The notes beneath the pieces were generated by a model. The model made no database searches. It was given only the letters and a program-made list of their open reading frames with translations, and was not told where the DNA came from. The position numbers and the translations under genes are program-made. Below are positions 11,165 through 21,257 of a DNA stretch of 64,000 bases, piece after piece; position 1 is the first letter of the stretch, and each line of letters begins with the position of its first letter. Source of the DNA: Corallium rubrum (lineage: Eukaryota > Cnidaria > Anthozoa > Scleralcyonacea > Coralliidae); NCBI GenBank assembly GCA_964035015.1, contig OZ036008.1, positions 5,161,004-5,225,003 on the forward strand. Direction: 5' to 3'.

Positions 11165-11512
11165 TGTATATAGCGATCTACTATTTAATTTTCTGACTAT
11201 TCTCTGACTCTGTATAGATTATGACTGAATGTATATTAGAACGCAGTTCATTAAATGTGCTTTAAAAATCATTATCAAATTCATTAATAACTCATGACGA
11301 AAATTCAAAAGAAATGAATGTTTAATCAGCATCTTTAAATACGGATCAGTAAAATATTGATTAATAAAACATCAATGTTTTGTCAAAGTTAATAGGCACT
11401 AGTGGCTCAAACTCAGCTTTTTCTGAGTTAAAATGATCTTATTTAACCTTTTCTATGACTCTTAAACAAAGTGTTCATCGTTTACACTTACAATTTGATA
11501 AGTAAGTTAAAA

Positions 11513-11810
11513 CATAGTCAATCGAGATATGGTCTGGAAACTCGGCAAACTTCAAAGCGCCTATAATGAGCTGTGATTTTATGTTGAACCGTACCTTACA
11601 CCGTGCACATCCTTTGTTTTCGGTTTATTAATATTTAAATAGCACGGTTGAGTGATTGAACTGAAACGTTGCTATTGGACAATTCGTTCATTATACTAAA
11701 ATACAATGTGTTCAGTGACCGTGCACCCTGCACAAAAATGCATAAAGGCGAACAAAAAGATAGACCAAACACTTTAGCTGAGTTTCCAGACCATATCTCG
11801 ATTGACTATG
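11513..11810. mobile_element. Inverted-repeat MITE
   Basis: CATAGTCAATCGAGATATGG ... GAAACTC at 11,513-11,543 is complementary to 11,780-11,810, essentially without mismatch over 31 bp. The 300-bp interior has no ORF. Next to it (11,820-11,865) is another short palindrome (GATCTTTAAAGATC). Confidence 0.8.
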
Positions 11811-11865
11811 GTTAAAATATTCGCGTCCGATCTTTAAAGATCGGGCGCTCATATTTTAACTATTA

Positions 11866-12181
11866 ATAATTTTGGGGAGTGATTGTAACTTCATACAACG
11901 CAGCTGCTCATGTTGTAAACACTATATATTTGTAATACTCATAAAATAAAGTGTCTTCTCTACGCACGCTCTGATTGGCCAGGTCTGTGCATTTATTTAA
12001 AGTGCCTATGGAATGAATTTTTTTATTGCTTCATTTGAAAGAGCATCAAAAAGTAGGGCAATATGCAGTTTACCGTTCCTTGATATCTTTTATAGTTCCA
12101 GAGTTATAAAGATTTTAAGATGAACCTTTGCACACATATAGTGCCAGATGAAACACAGTTGATAATATCACCAATTTTGTT
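11866..12181. other. No recognisable gene
   Basis: Non-coding sequence. The part around 12,040-12,130 (AAGAGCATCAAAAAGTAGG; GTTCCTTGATATCTTTTATAG) is complementary to 12,960-13,050, and CCAATTTTGTTGTCAAGGT at 12,171-12,190 is mirrored at about 12,797-12,815. A larger inverted-repeat element of roughly 1 kb (about 12,000-13,080) therefore surrounds the hAT MITE at 12,190. Confidence 0.55.
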
Positions 12182-12189
12182 GTCAAGGT

Positions 12190-12568
12190 CAGGGGCGTAG
12201 GAAGCTTGATAAACTTAGGGGGGCGACTGCCACGAGGCGCCACCATGGTTGGCGCCGAGCGGTAAAATTTTGAAAATTTGGAGTCTCTAGATCGTCGGAA
12301 ATGGCATTTTCAGAGTCTCCTCTACCTCTTTCGTTAGGCCCTTTCATTAATTCTTTCATTATAATTTGTGAGTCTATTGCTATCCGTGAGTCAGGATGGA
12401 TTATTATTATTAATTGGCCGATCAGCGCAATCGAAGTCGCACTTATAATGCAATTTTTTAAAATTCAATTACGTTTTTTGGGGGCCGAAAACTATTCCAG
12501 CCCCCCCCCCCTTTATAAAATATTGGGGGGCCGCGGCCCCACCGGCCCCCCTGCTTCCTACGCCCCTG
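12190..12568. mobile_element. hAT-type MITE with 8-bp target duplication
   Basis: The ends are CAGGGGCGTAGGAAG and CTTCCTACGCCCCTG. GTCAAGGT is present on both sides (12,182-12,189 and 12,569-12,576). An 8-bp duplication with CAGGG termini indicates hAT. The interior has a C-run near 12,500 and no coding capacity. It sits inside a larger inverted-repeat element. Confidence 0.88.
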
Positions 12569-13543
12569 GTCAAGGTAACACTGTTGTACCCAGGCCCCTT
12601 GCACGGATTTTATAAAACACCATGTATTTATCTCTGTGGACATAATTTTCAAATTATTATAGTATAAACGTATTTTAGGCATGCATAGGTATGACAAACA
12701 CATGTCTGATATTATTTTATCCTTATCAGGACAGAGAAGGCTAGGTGGTTTATATATAAAATCCGTACAAGGGGCCTGGCTACAACAGTGTTACATTGAC
12801 AACAAAATTGGTGATATTACCAACTGTTTCATCTTGCACTATATGTGTGCAAAGGTTTATTTGATTCTGACATAGTAACTGAGCTATATAGTTCATGCGC
12901 TGAATCAGCAATTTGTTTGTTCCATATTTTTTCTTCATTTTGACATCTTTAAATCTTTATTAATTTTTTTTTTAACTCTGGAACTATAAAATATATCAAG
13001 GAACGGTAAACTGCATATTGTCCTACTTTTTGATGCTCTTTCAAATGAAGCAATAAAAAATTTAATTTCATAGGCACTTTGGCATTTTCCGTGTTTCTAT
13101 AGAGTTATAGAAACACGAGGGGAAGTTTGGGAGAACGATAAATTACAGTGGGAACAGGGGCCGGTGCACATGAGGGCGAGTGTTTCCACACTTTCGAGTT
13201 CTTCCAAACTTCCACGAATATTTCTATAACTCTATAGGAACACGGAAAAAAATGTTTTCTATTTCCTTTATAAAATAACGGTCAAAAATAGATCAGAGGT
13301 TAAAATTAATCAAAACAAAAAGCGTAAAGTCTCTTTGCTGTCTATGGATGGCGTGTTTCTGTACAAATTTTAATTAGAACGATGGCGTATTACAACATAG
13401 ATGTAATATAACGGCGTTTCTGATTGGCTGTCTATGACCATCCCTGACTCGATGGAGCACGGTAATTTCAAACGTAATGAGAAACTCGTTTTTAATCAGC
13501 GAAATAAATATTGTTTCCGTTGTTTTGTGTGTGATTCTCTGTT

Positions 13544-14170
13544 ATAAAAGAAATGGTCCATGGTTTGGCGTGCTCCATTGACTTAAACGAAACTAAACTA
13601 AACTAAACTAAACTAAACTAAACTAAACTAAACTAAACTAAACTAAACTAAACTAAACTAATCTTATTTATACTGGATATCTCTATCAGTTAAGAGCTAA
13701 CTGTTCTCCCTAGAGGTCCAGTAAGGGCCATCCTTCATTGGTCCAGTGTTTCTACAGGAGGAAACCGGAGTACCCGGAGGAAACCTGCGATGTTTGGTAG
13801 AGTCAAACTGGAAGCACTCTTCTCACATGCGACCAAGGTGAAATTTTAATCAGATAACTGCTGAGAGCAGGAATTGAACCCGGGTCGCAGAGGTGAAAGG
13901 CACGTGCGCTAACCACTGTGCCAATGGAGGCACTTGGGAGTTGCATGGAAAGCACTCAACGCCGCGACCAACTCACACGCTTTTTTCGTGCTCTCCGAAC
14001 TTCCCGCGTGCATCCATAACTCGATGGAGCACGCCAAACCATGAACCATTTCTTAACTGGATGGCGTAATCTATCCATGTTTTCCATAGAGTTATAGAAA
14101 CATGACCGAATCACCGCTTGCGTTTTCATATTTAAGAAATGGTTCATAGTTTGGCGTGCTCCATCGATGG
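13544..14170. mobile_element. Inverted-repeat element (ATGGTTTGGCGTGCTCCAT family) holding a SINE
   Basis: AGAAATGGTCCATGGTTTGG (about 13,550) is complementary to 14,018-14,055 and appears again in forward sense at 14,131-14,166. The repeated GGCGTGCTCCATCGA core marks one MITE family with several ends here. The tRNA-type SINE at 13,588-13,935 lies between the first pair of ends. No coding region. Confidence 0.55.
13588..13935 (-). mobile_element. tRNA-derived SINE with (TTTAG)n tail
   Basis: On the minus strand the 5' part reads like a tRNA, with A-box-like TGGCACAGTGGTTAGCGC and B-box-like GGGTTCAATTCC. It is followed by a unique body with the motif GTTTCCTCCGGGTACTCCGG, and a 3' tail of about 14 copies of a 5-bp unit (TAAAC on the plus strand, 13,588-13,660). 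An internal RNA polymerase III promoter, a body and a simple-sequence tail are SINE hallmarks. The tail type suggests mobilisation by a LINE that ends in short repeats. Confidence 0.8.
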
Positions 14171-14239
14171 ATGCACGCAGGAAGTTGGGAGAGCACGACA
14201 AAAGCGTATGGAAGTATGGAAATCATAAATGTTATTTTA

Positions 14240-14873
14240 AGGCCTGTTTAAACGGATCCAACATGTTGGTCCAACATCATCCAACAATGTTGAATGCAAC
14301 ATGTTGGATTCGTTTGAACACCATGTTGGATAATATTGCATGATGTTGGATATTGTTGGATCAAATTTGATTCCGTTCAAACTTTTCATCCAACATCGTC
14401 CAACATTTGACGGAAAACGAGTTCATCGACATCGTTTCCATGGAGATTTGAGTCATTTGATGAGGTAAAAACATTCAAGATGGCGGAATGCGGGAGTGAC
14501 GAGAGTTTGTTCGAGAGTTTGACGCAGGAACGTGAGGAACCCCTCGCTAAAACTCCTCTGAATAATAAGAATAAAAATGTCGAGAACTCCGAAGAAGATG
14601 AGATAGCAAAAGCTACTTCAAGTAAAAAAATGAAGACTGGTCTATCAAAGGCAATTATTCAAGGAAGTGGACTGACGCGAAAATAGACGAGCTTCTTGAA
14701 ATGCTTGAGGAGCGGGTTTGCTTATGGGATGTGTATTGTTAATTATTAATTAATAGCACTTGTGTTGGATGTTGTTGCATCCATTTGAACATGTTGGCCA
14801 ACATTGGCCAACAATGGTCCAACATTTTTGGACCAACAATGTTGGACAATGTTGGATCCGTTTAAACAGGCCT
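14240..14873. mobile_element. PIF/Harbinger-type non-autonomous element, TTA duplication
   Basis: The ends AGGCCTGTTTAAACGGATCC and the exact complement at 14,854-14,873 are flanked by TTA on both sides (14,237-14,239 and 14,874-14,876), the preferred target of PIF/Harbinger. The sub-terminal regions are packed with CCAACATGTTGG-type repeats. The interior contains a decayed coding segment (14,480-14,745), described separately. Confidence 0.88.
14480..14745 (+). pseudogene. Harbinger-associated MADF/Myb-like protein remnant
   Basis: An ATG frame (14,480-14,686) encodes an acidic, lysine-rich 68-residue start (MAECGSDESLFESLTQ). It runs out of frame just before a segment that, in another frame (about 14,655-14,742), reads KWTDAKIDELLEMLEE and VCLWDVY. 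W...KID.LLE.LEE..CLWD is the start of MADF/Myb-SANT-like domains encoded by the second ORF of PIF/Harbinger transposons. One indel or a lost splice site separates the two halves. No transposase is left. Confidence 0.6.
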
Positions 14874-15063
14874 TTATAAAAGAGTATGGAAATCATGAAT
14901 GACGTAAAATAGCATGGAATGGCGTGGGATGGCGTCACTTGGCGGGAAAAGCTAGCCAGCTTTAAAACACTTTCCAACTTTTAGCTGTTCTTTTTATATA
15001 TTTAATTTTAATTCTTATTGCGTGTTACTTTACATACAAGATTATTTTTCACCGATAGATTAA

Positions 15064-15996
15064 TTAAACGTTAATTTTGGTTTTTAATAATTTCAAAAGA
15101 GCAATTAAAGACAGCCTGTATTTAGGAATCAAGATTATATAAAACAACGCGCCGTTAATATCGTGAAAAATAAACAAAAACAGCGACACACCCTCAAGTT
15201 TAAGGCTAAGAGTGTGAGGAAACATACATTCGTGACACGAAATGTTTAAAGCTATTAATCTGTTATTAAGATACATCGGACAAGCAAAGCACAAAAAATT
15301 TAGCAATAAGAGGACAACTACTCGAGAAAATTTCTTTTCCATTTCCAATCTATTTCGCAAAGCTTGTCGAACGCTTTCGCTTCCTTCAGTCATGTTCTCA
15401 ATCCTTGATCCAATTTTTCTTATTTCCATAAACGTTTTGACATCAACTACGATTATCGCCAGCAAAGCTGCCCCAAGGGGAATGCCAAAATAGGAAATGT
15501 TAGTACGAGAAATATATGCGATATAATTTAGGACCCCGAGAGCTAAAGATAAGATCCAAACGCAAATCACCAACACTCTTGCTCTTGGTACGGTCGCAAC
15601 TCTCTTGTATTTCAGCGGAGCGGAGACCAGAAAAATGCGCTCGAATGAGAGGATGAAGACAAAACAATGTGACGATGTTAGTGAAGCAGATAAAATGACA
15701 AAGTAAAACGGAACGGAAACAAAGACTTTTCTGCCGACACTAGGAATAGTAAGGATAATTGCGGATATTCCAGTACAAAGTGAACCAAAACTCAAGCTTG
15801 CTACGAAATAGCCAGAAGGTCGACGCAGGCTGTGTAAAGGATCAACGAAGAACAAGATTAGGATGATGGCGTTGACAAGCAAACAAACCAAGCCCAAAAC
15901 AATAAGTAATGGCGCCGTGAACTCAGTAAGAAAACCTGAAAAAGTGGTTTCGGTTCCATTGCGATTTGAAGAGGCATTTGCGAGCTGACTAAACAT
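15064..15996 (-). CDS. Rhodopsin-like G-protein-coupled receptor, single exon (paralogue)
   Basis: A 310-residue receptor if started at the Met at 15,996; an upstream in-frame Met would add 20 residues. I prefer the inner start because the resulting N-terminus (MFSQLANASSNRNGTET) is short, polar and carries two N-glycosylation sites, like the neighbouring receptor. It has seven membrane segments, VDPLHSLRRPSGYFVASLSFGSLC through helix 2 shared almost exactly with the paralogue, FERIFLVS after helix 3, an ICL3 (RKIGSRIENMTEGSE) nearly identical to the paralogue, and HDINGALFYIILIPKYR at helix 7. The ectodomain and helices 3-5 differ most, which suggests the two copies diverged in ligand binding and kept the same G-protein interface. 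The ligand is unknown. Confidence 0.85.
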   Translation of the reverse strand: MFSQLANASSNRNGTETTFSGFLTEFTAPLLIVLGLVCLLVNAIILILFFVDPLHSLRRPSGYFVASLSFGSLCTGISAIILTIPSVGRKVFVSVPFYFVILSASLTSSHCFVFILSFERIFLVSAPLKYKRVATVPRARVLVICVWILSLALGVLNYIAYISRTNISYFGIPLGAALLAIIVVDVKTFMEIRKIGSRIENMTEGSESVRQALRNRLEMEKKFSRVVVLLLLNFLCFACPMYLNNRLIALNISCHECMFPHTLSLKLEGVSLFLFIFHDINGALFYIILIPKYRLSLIALLKLLKTKINV

Positions 15997-16179
15997 TTTA
16001 ATTCCTGTCAAGTATGATATGCTGTATGTAAGTTTTTCCTCGATGAACAGGTGCAATGGTCTCTTCCTACCTTCAGTTGATCATTCTACTTCTATTATTA
16101 ATACAAATGTCTGTAGTGTTTAATAATCCTGTGTGTGTATATATATATATATGTATGTATATATAATTAAAGCCTGATT

Positions 16180-16382
16180 CCTCGACTCCATCTTCGTTCC
16201 CAGGGCCTTTTCCAAATTGGTATAGAAATACTGGGTGTAATAAATTATCATATTGTTTCTCGAGAAATGTTTAAGGAAAGCAATTCACCAATGAAAATGC
16301 AGAGTCCACCAGCTGACGCATGCATGGCCTTTTCCCGCCCTCTCAATTTGAAAAAGGCCCTGGGGACGAGGTTCGTTGTCAA
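16180..16382. repeat. Inverted repeat around a GGGCCTTTTTC motif
   Basis: CTCGACTCCATCTTCGTTCCCAGG / GGGCCTTTTCCAAATTGG at about 16,178-16,220 pairs imperfectly with TTGAAAAAGGCCCTGGGGACGAGG-like sequence at 16,345-16,372. It is probably a degraded MITE. Confidence 0.45.
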
Positions 16383-16640
16383 GTGTCTCGATCGTCCAAA
16401 TCTCTCCAATCACACTAGAGATATCTCGAATCGCCCAATCTGATTAAGGGATTGTTTGGGACAATTGGGGCGATTGAGACGATCTTATGGGAACCAGGCT
16501 TAAATTCGACCTATTTGATACCTTCAACCAAAGAAGAAAACTGTTTTAAAAAAATACGTTGTGTTACAACTGAATCATCTTGATCATGCAACAAAGATTT
16601 CGCTTGATTTTCACACCTATACATAAAATCATATCATTTC

Positions 16641-16829
16641 TATAGACCTTATTAAAAAATGGCCGCCGAATTATAATTCTCTTATATGTGCATATAAATT
16701 AGCCCTTATGACGTCGTTTTAAAGTAAAAATTCTTTTGAATTCCACACATGAAAACGAGTTCATAAGGGCTAATTTATATGAATATAAAAGAATTTTAAT
16801 TCGGCGGCCAGTTTTGAATAAGGTCTATA
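16641..16829. mobile_element. Short MITE with TATAGACCTTATT termini
   Basis: The ends TATAGACCTTATT and AATAAGGTCTATA enclose longer imperfect arms (AATGGCCGCCGAATTATAAT / ATTTTAATTCGGCGGCC). A degraded relative (AGACCGTATTCATAAATGGCC ... CATATAAATTAGCCC) lies in Musashi intron 5 at about 56,850-56,960. Confidence 0.75.
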
Positions 16830-16870
16830 TCTCCATGATATAGGTAGACGAAAATTAAAGAGGTGAATTA

Positions 16871-17320
16871 AAATTTCGAGTTATAAGTTAAATTTCGAGT
16901 TATAAGTTGAAATTTCGAGTTAATAATTGAAATTTCGATTTATAAGTTAAAATTCCGAGTTATAAGGTGAAATTTCGAGTTATAAGTTGAAATTTCGAGT
17001 TATAAGTTGAAATTTCGAGTTATAAGTTGAAATTTCGAGTTATAAGTTGAAATTTCGAGTTATAAGTTGAAATTTCGAGTTATAAGTTGAAATTTCGAGT
17101 TATAAGTTGAAATTTCGAGTTATAAGTTGAAATTTCGAGTCATAAGTTGAAATTTCGAGTTATAAGTTGAAATTTCGAGTTATAAGTTGAAATTTCGAGT
17201 TATATAAGTTGAAATTTTGTGTTATAAGTTGAAATTTCGAGTTATAAGTTGAAATGCTGAGTTATAAGTTGAAATTGCGATTTATAAGTTGAAATTTCAA
17301 GTTATAAGTTGAAATTTCGA
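16871..17320 (+). repeat. 20-bp minisatellite (GTTGAAATTTCGAGTTATAA)
   Basis: About 22 copies of a 20-bp unit, very regular in the centre and degraded at both ends. The same unit resumes at about 17,572-17,632. The two blocks are separated by 250 bp holding (TTTA)n and a (TTAAA)n tract, so something inserted into or replaced the middle of one array. Confidence 0.95.
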
Positions 17321-17384
17321 GGGTGGACTAGCTAGTATGGTTCCTTTGTTCATTTCTGGTCCTTCCCCACTGCATTTATCTATT

Positions 17385-17572
17385 TATTTATTTATTTATT
17401 ACTTTTTTTTCTTTTTTTTTATTTATTATTTATTTTTATTTTTATTTTTATTTGTTAACATTTGTACGCAGTGAAAATGGATTAAATTAAATTAAATTAA
17501 ATTAAATTAAATTAAATTAAATTAAATTAAATTAAATTAAATTAAATTAAATTAAATTAAATTAAATTAATA
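17385..17572 (+). repeat. (TTTA)n and (ATTAA)n tracts interrupting the 20-bp minisatellite
   Basis: 17,385-17,460 is TTTA/T-rich. 17,480-17,572 is about 18 copies of ATTAA, following CAGTGAAAATGG. A unique stretch of about 150 bp plus a simple 5-bp tail, breaking a minisatellite, looks like a retroposon 3' end inserted into the array. Confidence 0.7.
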
Positions 17573-17699
17573 AGTTGAAATTTCGAGTTATAAGTTGAAA
17601 TTTCGAGTTATAAGTTGAAATTTCGAGTTATAAATGACGTCACAGGACATTGAGAATTAGCTGGATTATGTTGACCAATAAGGAACGAGAATGAAGTTT

Positions 17700-17701
17700 G
17701 A

Positions 17702-17772
<71 letters not shown>

Positions 17773-17955
17773 CGTGTGGGTTTTGGTCTACGAAACGCAA
17801 AGAGTGCTCGATAACATACAGTTAGAGCAAATATAGATTTTCGCTTACCTCAAAAGTCTGCAACAGGCTGTTTCATCTAAAAAGAATCTTCAGGCAGATC
17901 TGCCTGAAGATTCTTTTTTAGATGAAACAGCCTGTTGCAGACTTTTGAGGTAAGC

Positions 17956-18001
<46 letters not shown>

Positions 18002-18027
18002 CTTTTTGCTCATACAGTTCTGCGTTC

Positions 18028-18071
<44 letters not shown>

Positions 18072-18096
18072 CAGCGGAACTGTATGAGCAAAAACC
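17700..18096. repeat. Cluster of palindromes around (TA)n tracts
   Basis: 17,843-17,958 is a near-perfect palindrome of about 115 bp (CGCTTACCTCAAAAGTCTGC ... with centre CAGATCTG). 18,001-18,030 and 18,068-18,096 (TTTTTGCTCATACAGTTC and complement) flank a (TA)n tract, so that tract is the loop of a hairpin. Such structures are unstable and may reflect foldback elements. Confidence 0.8.
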
Positions 18097-18099
18097 TCG

Positions 18100-18640
18100 T
18101 CTGCAATGTTTGTAATAATATACATGAAAAAACATTCTCAATTTTGATTGCCCGAAAGCAGTACACGTTTAATGAAATTCAGTGCAGAAAGAAGGAAATA
18201 CAGTGCGAATTTTTGAAGCCAACGAGCCAATCAAAAACGGTAAAAATTAAGAGCCAATTACGTTTTACAGCGGATTTTGATGGATGGTATTTTCTAAGCT
18301 CGTACCCAGGCCCTGCACAAAATAAACATGGCGCCAAGATTCAGAGATGTGGACGAAAATTCGTTCAAATTTGAAGCTGTTCTTCAATATTTCCAAATAA
18401 AATACCTGCTAGAAGACTAGAAGATTCATAGTACTTCGAGTAGACTTTCAAGTGTAGCGATGAAAGAAGCGAAGCGTTTTTAAACAACCAAAGGCAAGTT
18501 TAAGGATGCGAGTGGAAAAATTATGTAAGTGTATTTTAAATGTTTAAAGTACAGTTCACTATAAACATTTTTTCATGTACATTTAATATACACTAACATG
18601 CATGAGCAAACAACAAAATATATTTAATGTTGTATTATAC
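18100..18640. other. No recognisable gene
   Basis: A frame of 122 codons from 18,006 begins within the (TA)n and has no recognisable domain or codon pattern. The rest is AT-rich without identifiable features. Confidence 0.45.
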
Positions 18641-18644
18641 TTAA

Positions 18645-18962
18645 AATACTCATTAATAATTCATGAAGAAAGCGCAAAAGAAATCATGACCGTGAAGGAG
18701 GTTGTATATCTGATACAAACCGCATCGTTTGATACAATCACTAGTGGTTGTATATCAGGTCTATCTCAGCTATAAAACATTGAAATTGAGCTTTTTCTGA
18801 ATTAATCTGAACAAATATTACTCATATTAACATCAAACACTCGGAGTATTTTAAGCTATTTACAATATTCGTGTCCGTGTTGTATTGCATATGACAAGCT
18901 CTCGGCTCGAGCTTGTTTATCCAATACAACACGGCCACTCATATTGTAAATAGTACATACAA
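18645..18962. mobile_element. Degraded inverted-repeat elements
   Basis: ATTAATAATTCATGAAGAAA (18,651) belongs to the family also present near 9,813 and 11,280. A palindrome at 18,857-18,957 (TATTTACAATATTCGTGTCC ... GTGTTGTATTG / complement) surrounds GAGCTTG. No coding content. Confidence 0.5.
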
Positions 18963-19052
18963 GTACAACAGAACGTTTTATGAATGAACGCTGTTCGGGA
19001 TTTAAATCGAAGTATATTAAGGTTTGACTTTTGTCTTTTGAGTAGCTACTGC

Positions 19053-19205
19053 CGAAAATATTAATGATATTTCCGAAAATATTAATGATATTTCCGAAAA
19101 TATTAATGATATTTCCTCCAAAAATATTAATGATATTTCCGAAAATATTAATGATATTTCCGAAAATATTAATGATATTTCCGAAAATATTAATGATATT
19201 TTCGG
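19053..19205 (+). repeat. 21-bp minisatellite (CCGAAAATATTAATGATATTT)
   Basis: Seven to eight copies of a 21-bp unit, nearly identical, one with a 3-bp change (TCCTCC AAAA). As 21 is a multiple of three, it keeps one frame open (repeated MIFPKIL), a repeat artefact. Confidence 0.9.
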
Positions 19206-19780
19206 CAGTGCTTAAACCTTACCATATTTCGATTCGTATTTCAACACTGCCTATGCAACTGCACTACTTTTATTTCTCTATTTTTATATAGAGTCCATTA
19301 ATTTGCTAATATAGCAGTCAGGTCTGCTATTGTGCTTTTTTTGAGTGTTTTTGTAAATATAGTTAGTACTTAGTTATGCAACCCCTCACCTCGAATAGCT
19401 TGCTAAATGTGGGTGGGTTGTTATTGTATGTTTTATTTTATATAATAAAAATGATGTTGATGTTGATGTTGATGTTGGATTTATACTGATTAAAAGGAGA
19501 ATTTTTTCTTTCGCATATTTCCTAGAGATAGTTTGTTGGGGAAAAGTGCTTAAAACTTTAGTAACCTCATAAAGATTCGGTTTATGATGACGTCAGATAA
19601 ACTGAAAAGCGAAAAAAACAGCAAGAATTGTCAAACAAATTAGTCAAAAATACTTAAACTTCACAGAAAGACTTCTTGATTACCCACTTCAAACACCACT
19701 GGTTTTCTCCCGTCCAAGGTAAATAGGTTTACTTCTGTATAGCAACACTGGACCAATGAGGCTCTTGATGGATCTCTAAT
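19206..19780. other. No recognisable gene
   Basis: Non-coding, AT-rich; a short GATGTT repeat at 19,450-19,476 is the only visible structure. Confidence 0.45.
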
Positions 19781-20030
19781 TAGGCCTGTTTCATACGTCG
19801 AAGTTCCGTCGAATTTAAGTCGTTGCATTTAATGCGACCAATTTTATTCGACGGAAATGCGACGTCTGAACTGATTTTATTCGATATGTCGAATATAATT
19901 CGACGCTGTCGAATTATGCGACGAGCTCTGTCGCATAATTCGACGGAAATGCGACGTCGATTCATACGTCGAAGTTCCGTCGCATAAAATACAGTCGAAT
20001 AAAATGCATGAATCATTATAATTAATTTTT
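19781..20030. mobile_element. Degraded Harbinger-like element end (GGCCTGTTTCATACGTCG)
   Basis: TTAGGCCTGTTTCATACGTC resembles the GGCCTGTTT ends of the Harbinger-type element at 14.24 kb. The interior is dense in CGTCGAATT/GACGGAAATGCGACG repeats in both orientations. A clear right end is not visible. Confidence 0.45.
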
Positions 20031-20891
20031 CGACCCCACGAATCCATTTTCAACATGGCGTCAGAAACCTTGTTTAAATTGTGTAGCCAATACAAAATAC
20101 GAGTGTATTCTTTGTTCTGTGGCTGTGTGTAACCGTCCAGATTGTTCTGTGGCAGAGGAAAACGACAACATCGAAGGTTGGGAGGCTAATAAAAGCGTCG
20201 CATATCAGGGACTGCAATAAACTGTAAAAGTAAAACTGAGGCCCTGGATCTCCAGGGAGAACAGTTTAGATATATTATCTGCCGAACCCCAACCCCTAAT
20301 ACCGCCAGCTATGCAGGCTAGTAGTTTAATTTACTCATTGTGCTGAATTTCAACTCTTTTCATGTTTAATGTTGGGGTGTTATTCCTCTTCTATTTGCTA
20401 TAAGAACAGCTTAGAATTGAATTAGAACAGCTCAATTAGAACGCTCAATTAATTAGAACAAGAATTAGAACAGCTCAACAATTAGAACAGCTCAACAATT
20501 GTCATAAAACAATCGCAATTCGTGTAAATCGTAACAAACAAAACTCCAACAATAAACGTATCAAAATTAATTATGTCTATGACAGTTTATCTTTAATTTG
20601 TAGACCTTCTCTGTTTAGATTCTGTAATGACTTATCCAGTGCAACCCACAAAACATTGGTTCCTTCCATTTGCGAAGATCTCGATCACAGAATCTCGATG
20701 TCGATATCACGTCTGTTTCTGGCGGCGCATGTTCTTTTCATCGGCAACCGGTTTTTCGGGTGCCGGCGATGGATTATCGAGCCTTCGTCTGCGTGCTGGC
20801 GAAGGCTCTAGGTACGAGACTGCATGGGGTGACCCATAACCGCTTAATACAAGTTCGGCTTTACAAGGAATTAAAAAAAATAAGAAACTAA
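20031..20891. other. Non-coding interval with short GCTCAATTAGAACA repeats
   Basis: 20,410-20,505 has five to six imperfect copies of an AATTAGAACAGCTCA unit. Overlapping frames at 20,627-20,891 show no recognisable domain. Nothing else supported. Confidence 0.4.
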
Positions 20892-21173
20892 AGGCCATGT
20901 CACATGAGGCAATTTTCCTTGCAACTTGCAACGCAATTTTTGTCAAAAAAAATATTGCAAGTTGCAGTGGGGGAGTCACACGCTGCAACTTGTCTCGTAG
21001 CATTGCAAAAAGTAGAAGCTGCTTCTACTTTCTCTGCGACTCGCAACGCAATTTTTCGTTGCGAGACTAGTTGCAAACATGGGGTGTCACACGAGGAAAT
21101 CATTCTTGCAACTTGCAATACAACGCCATTGCGTTGCAAGTTGCAAGGAAAATTGCCTTGTGTGACATGGCCT
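20892..21173. mobile_element. PIF/Harbinger-type MITE, TAA duplication
   Basis: AGGCCATGTCACA at the left and TGTGACATGGCCT at the right are exact complements, flanked by TAA on both sides (20,889-20,891 and 21,174-21,176). The 282-bp interior is built of CTTGCAACTTGCAACGCAA-type repeats in both orientations. The AGGCC ends and 3-bp target match the element at 14,240. Confidence 0.88.
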
Positions 21174-21257
21174 TAAGGTAAAGATATTCTTTAGCTAAGG
21201 ATGTTTAGTATATCACGATTCTATCCAAAAGTACTTTTCGTTGCTCCGAAAACTTTC

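Noticed and set aside
16871..17320. Regular 20-bp repeats that might look like a CRISPR array
   Set aside because: The units are directly adjacent with no spacers, and the context is an animal genome. It is a minisatellite.
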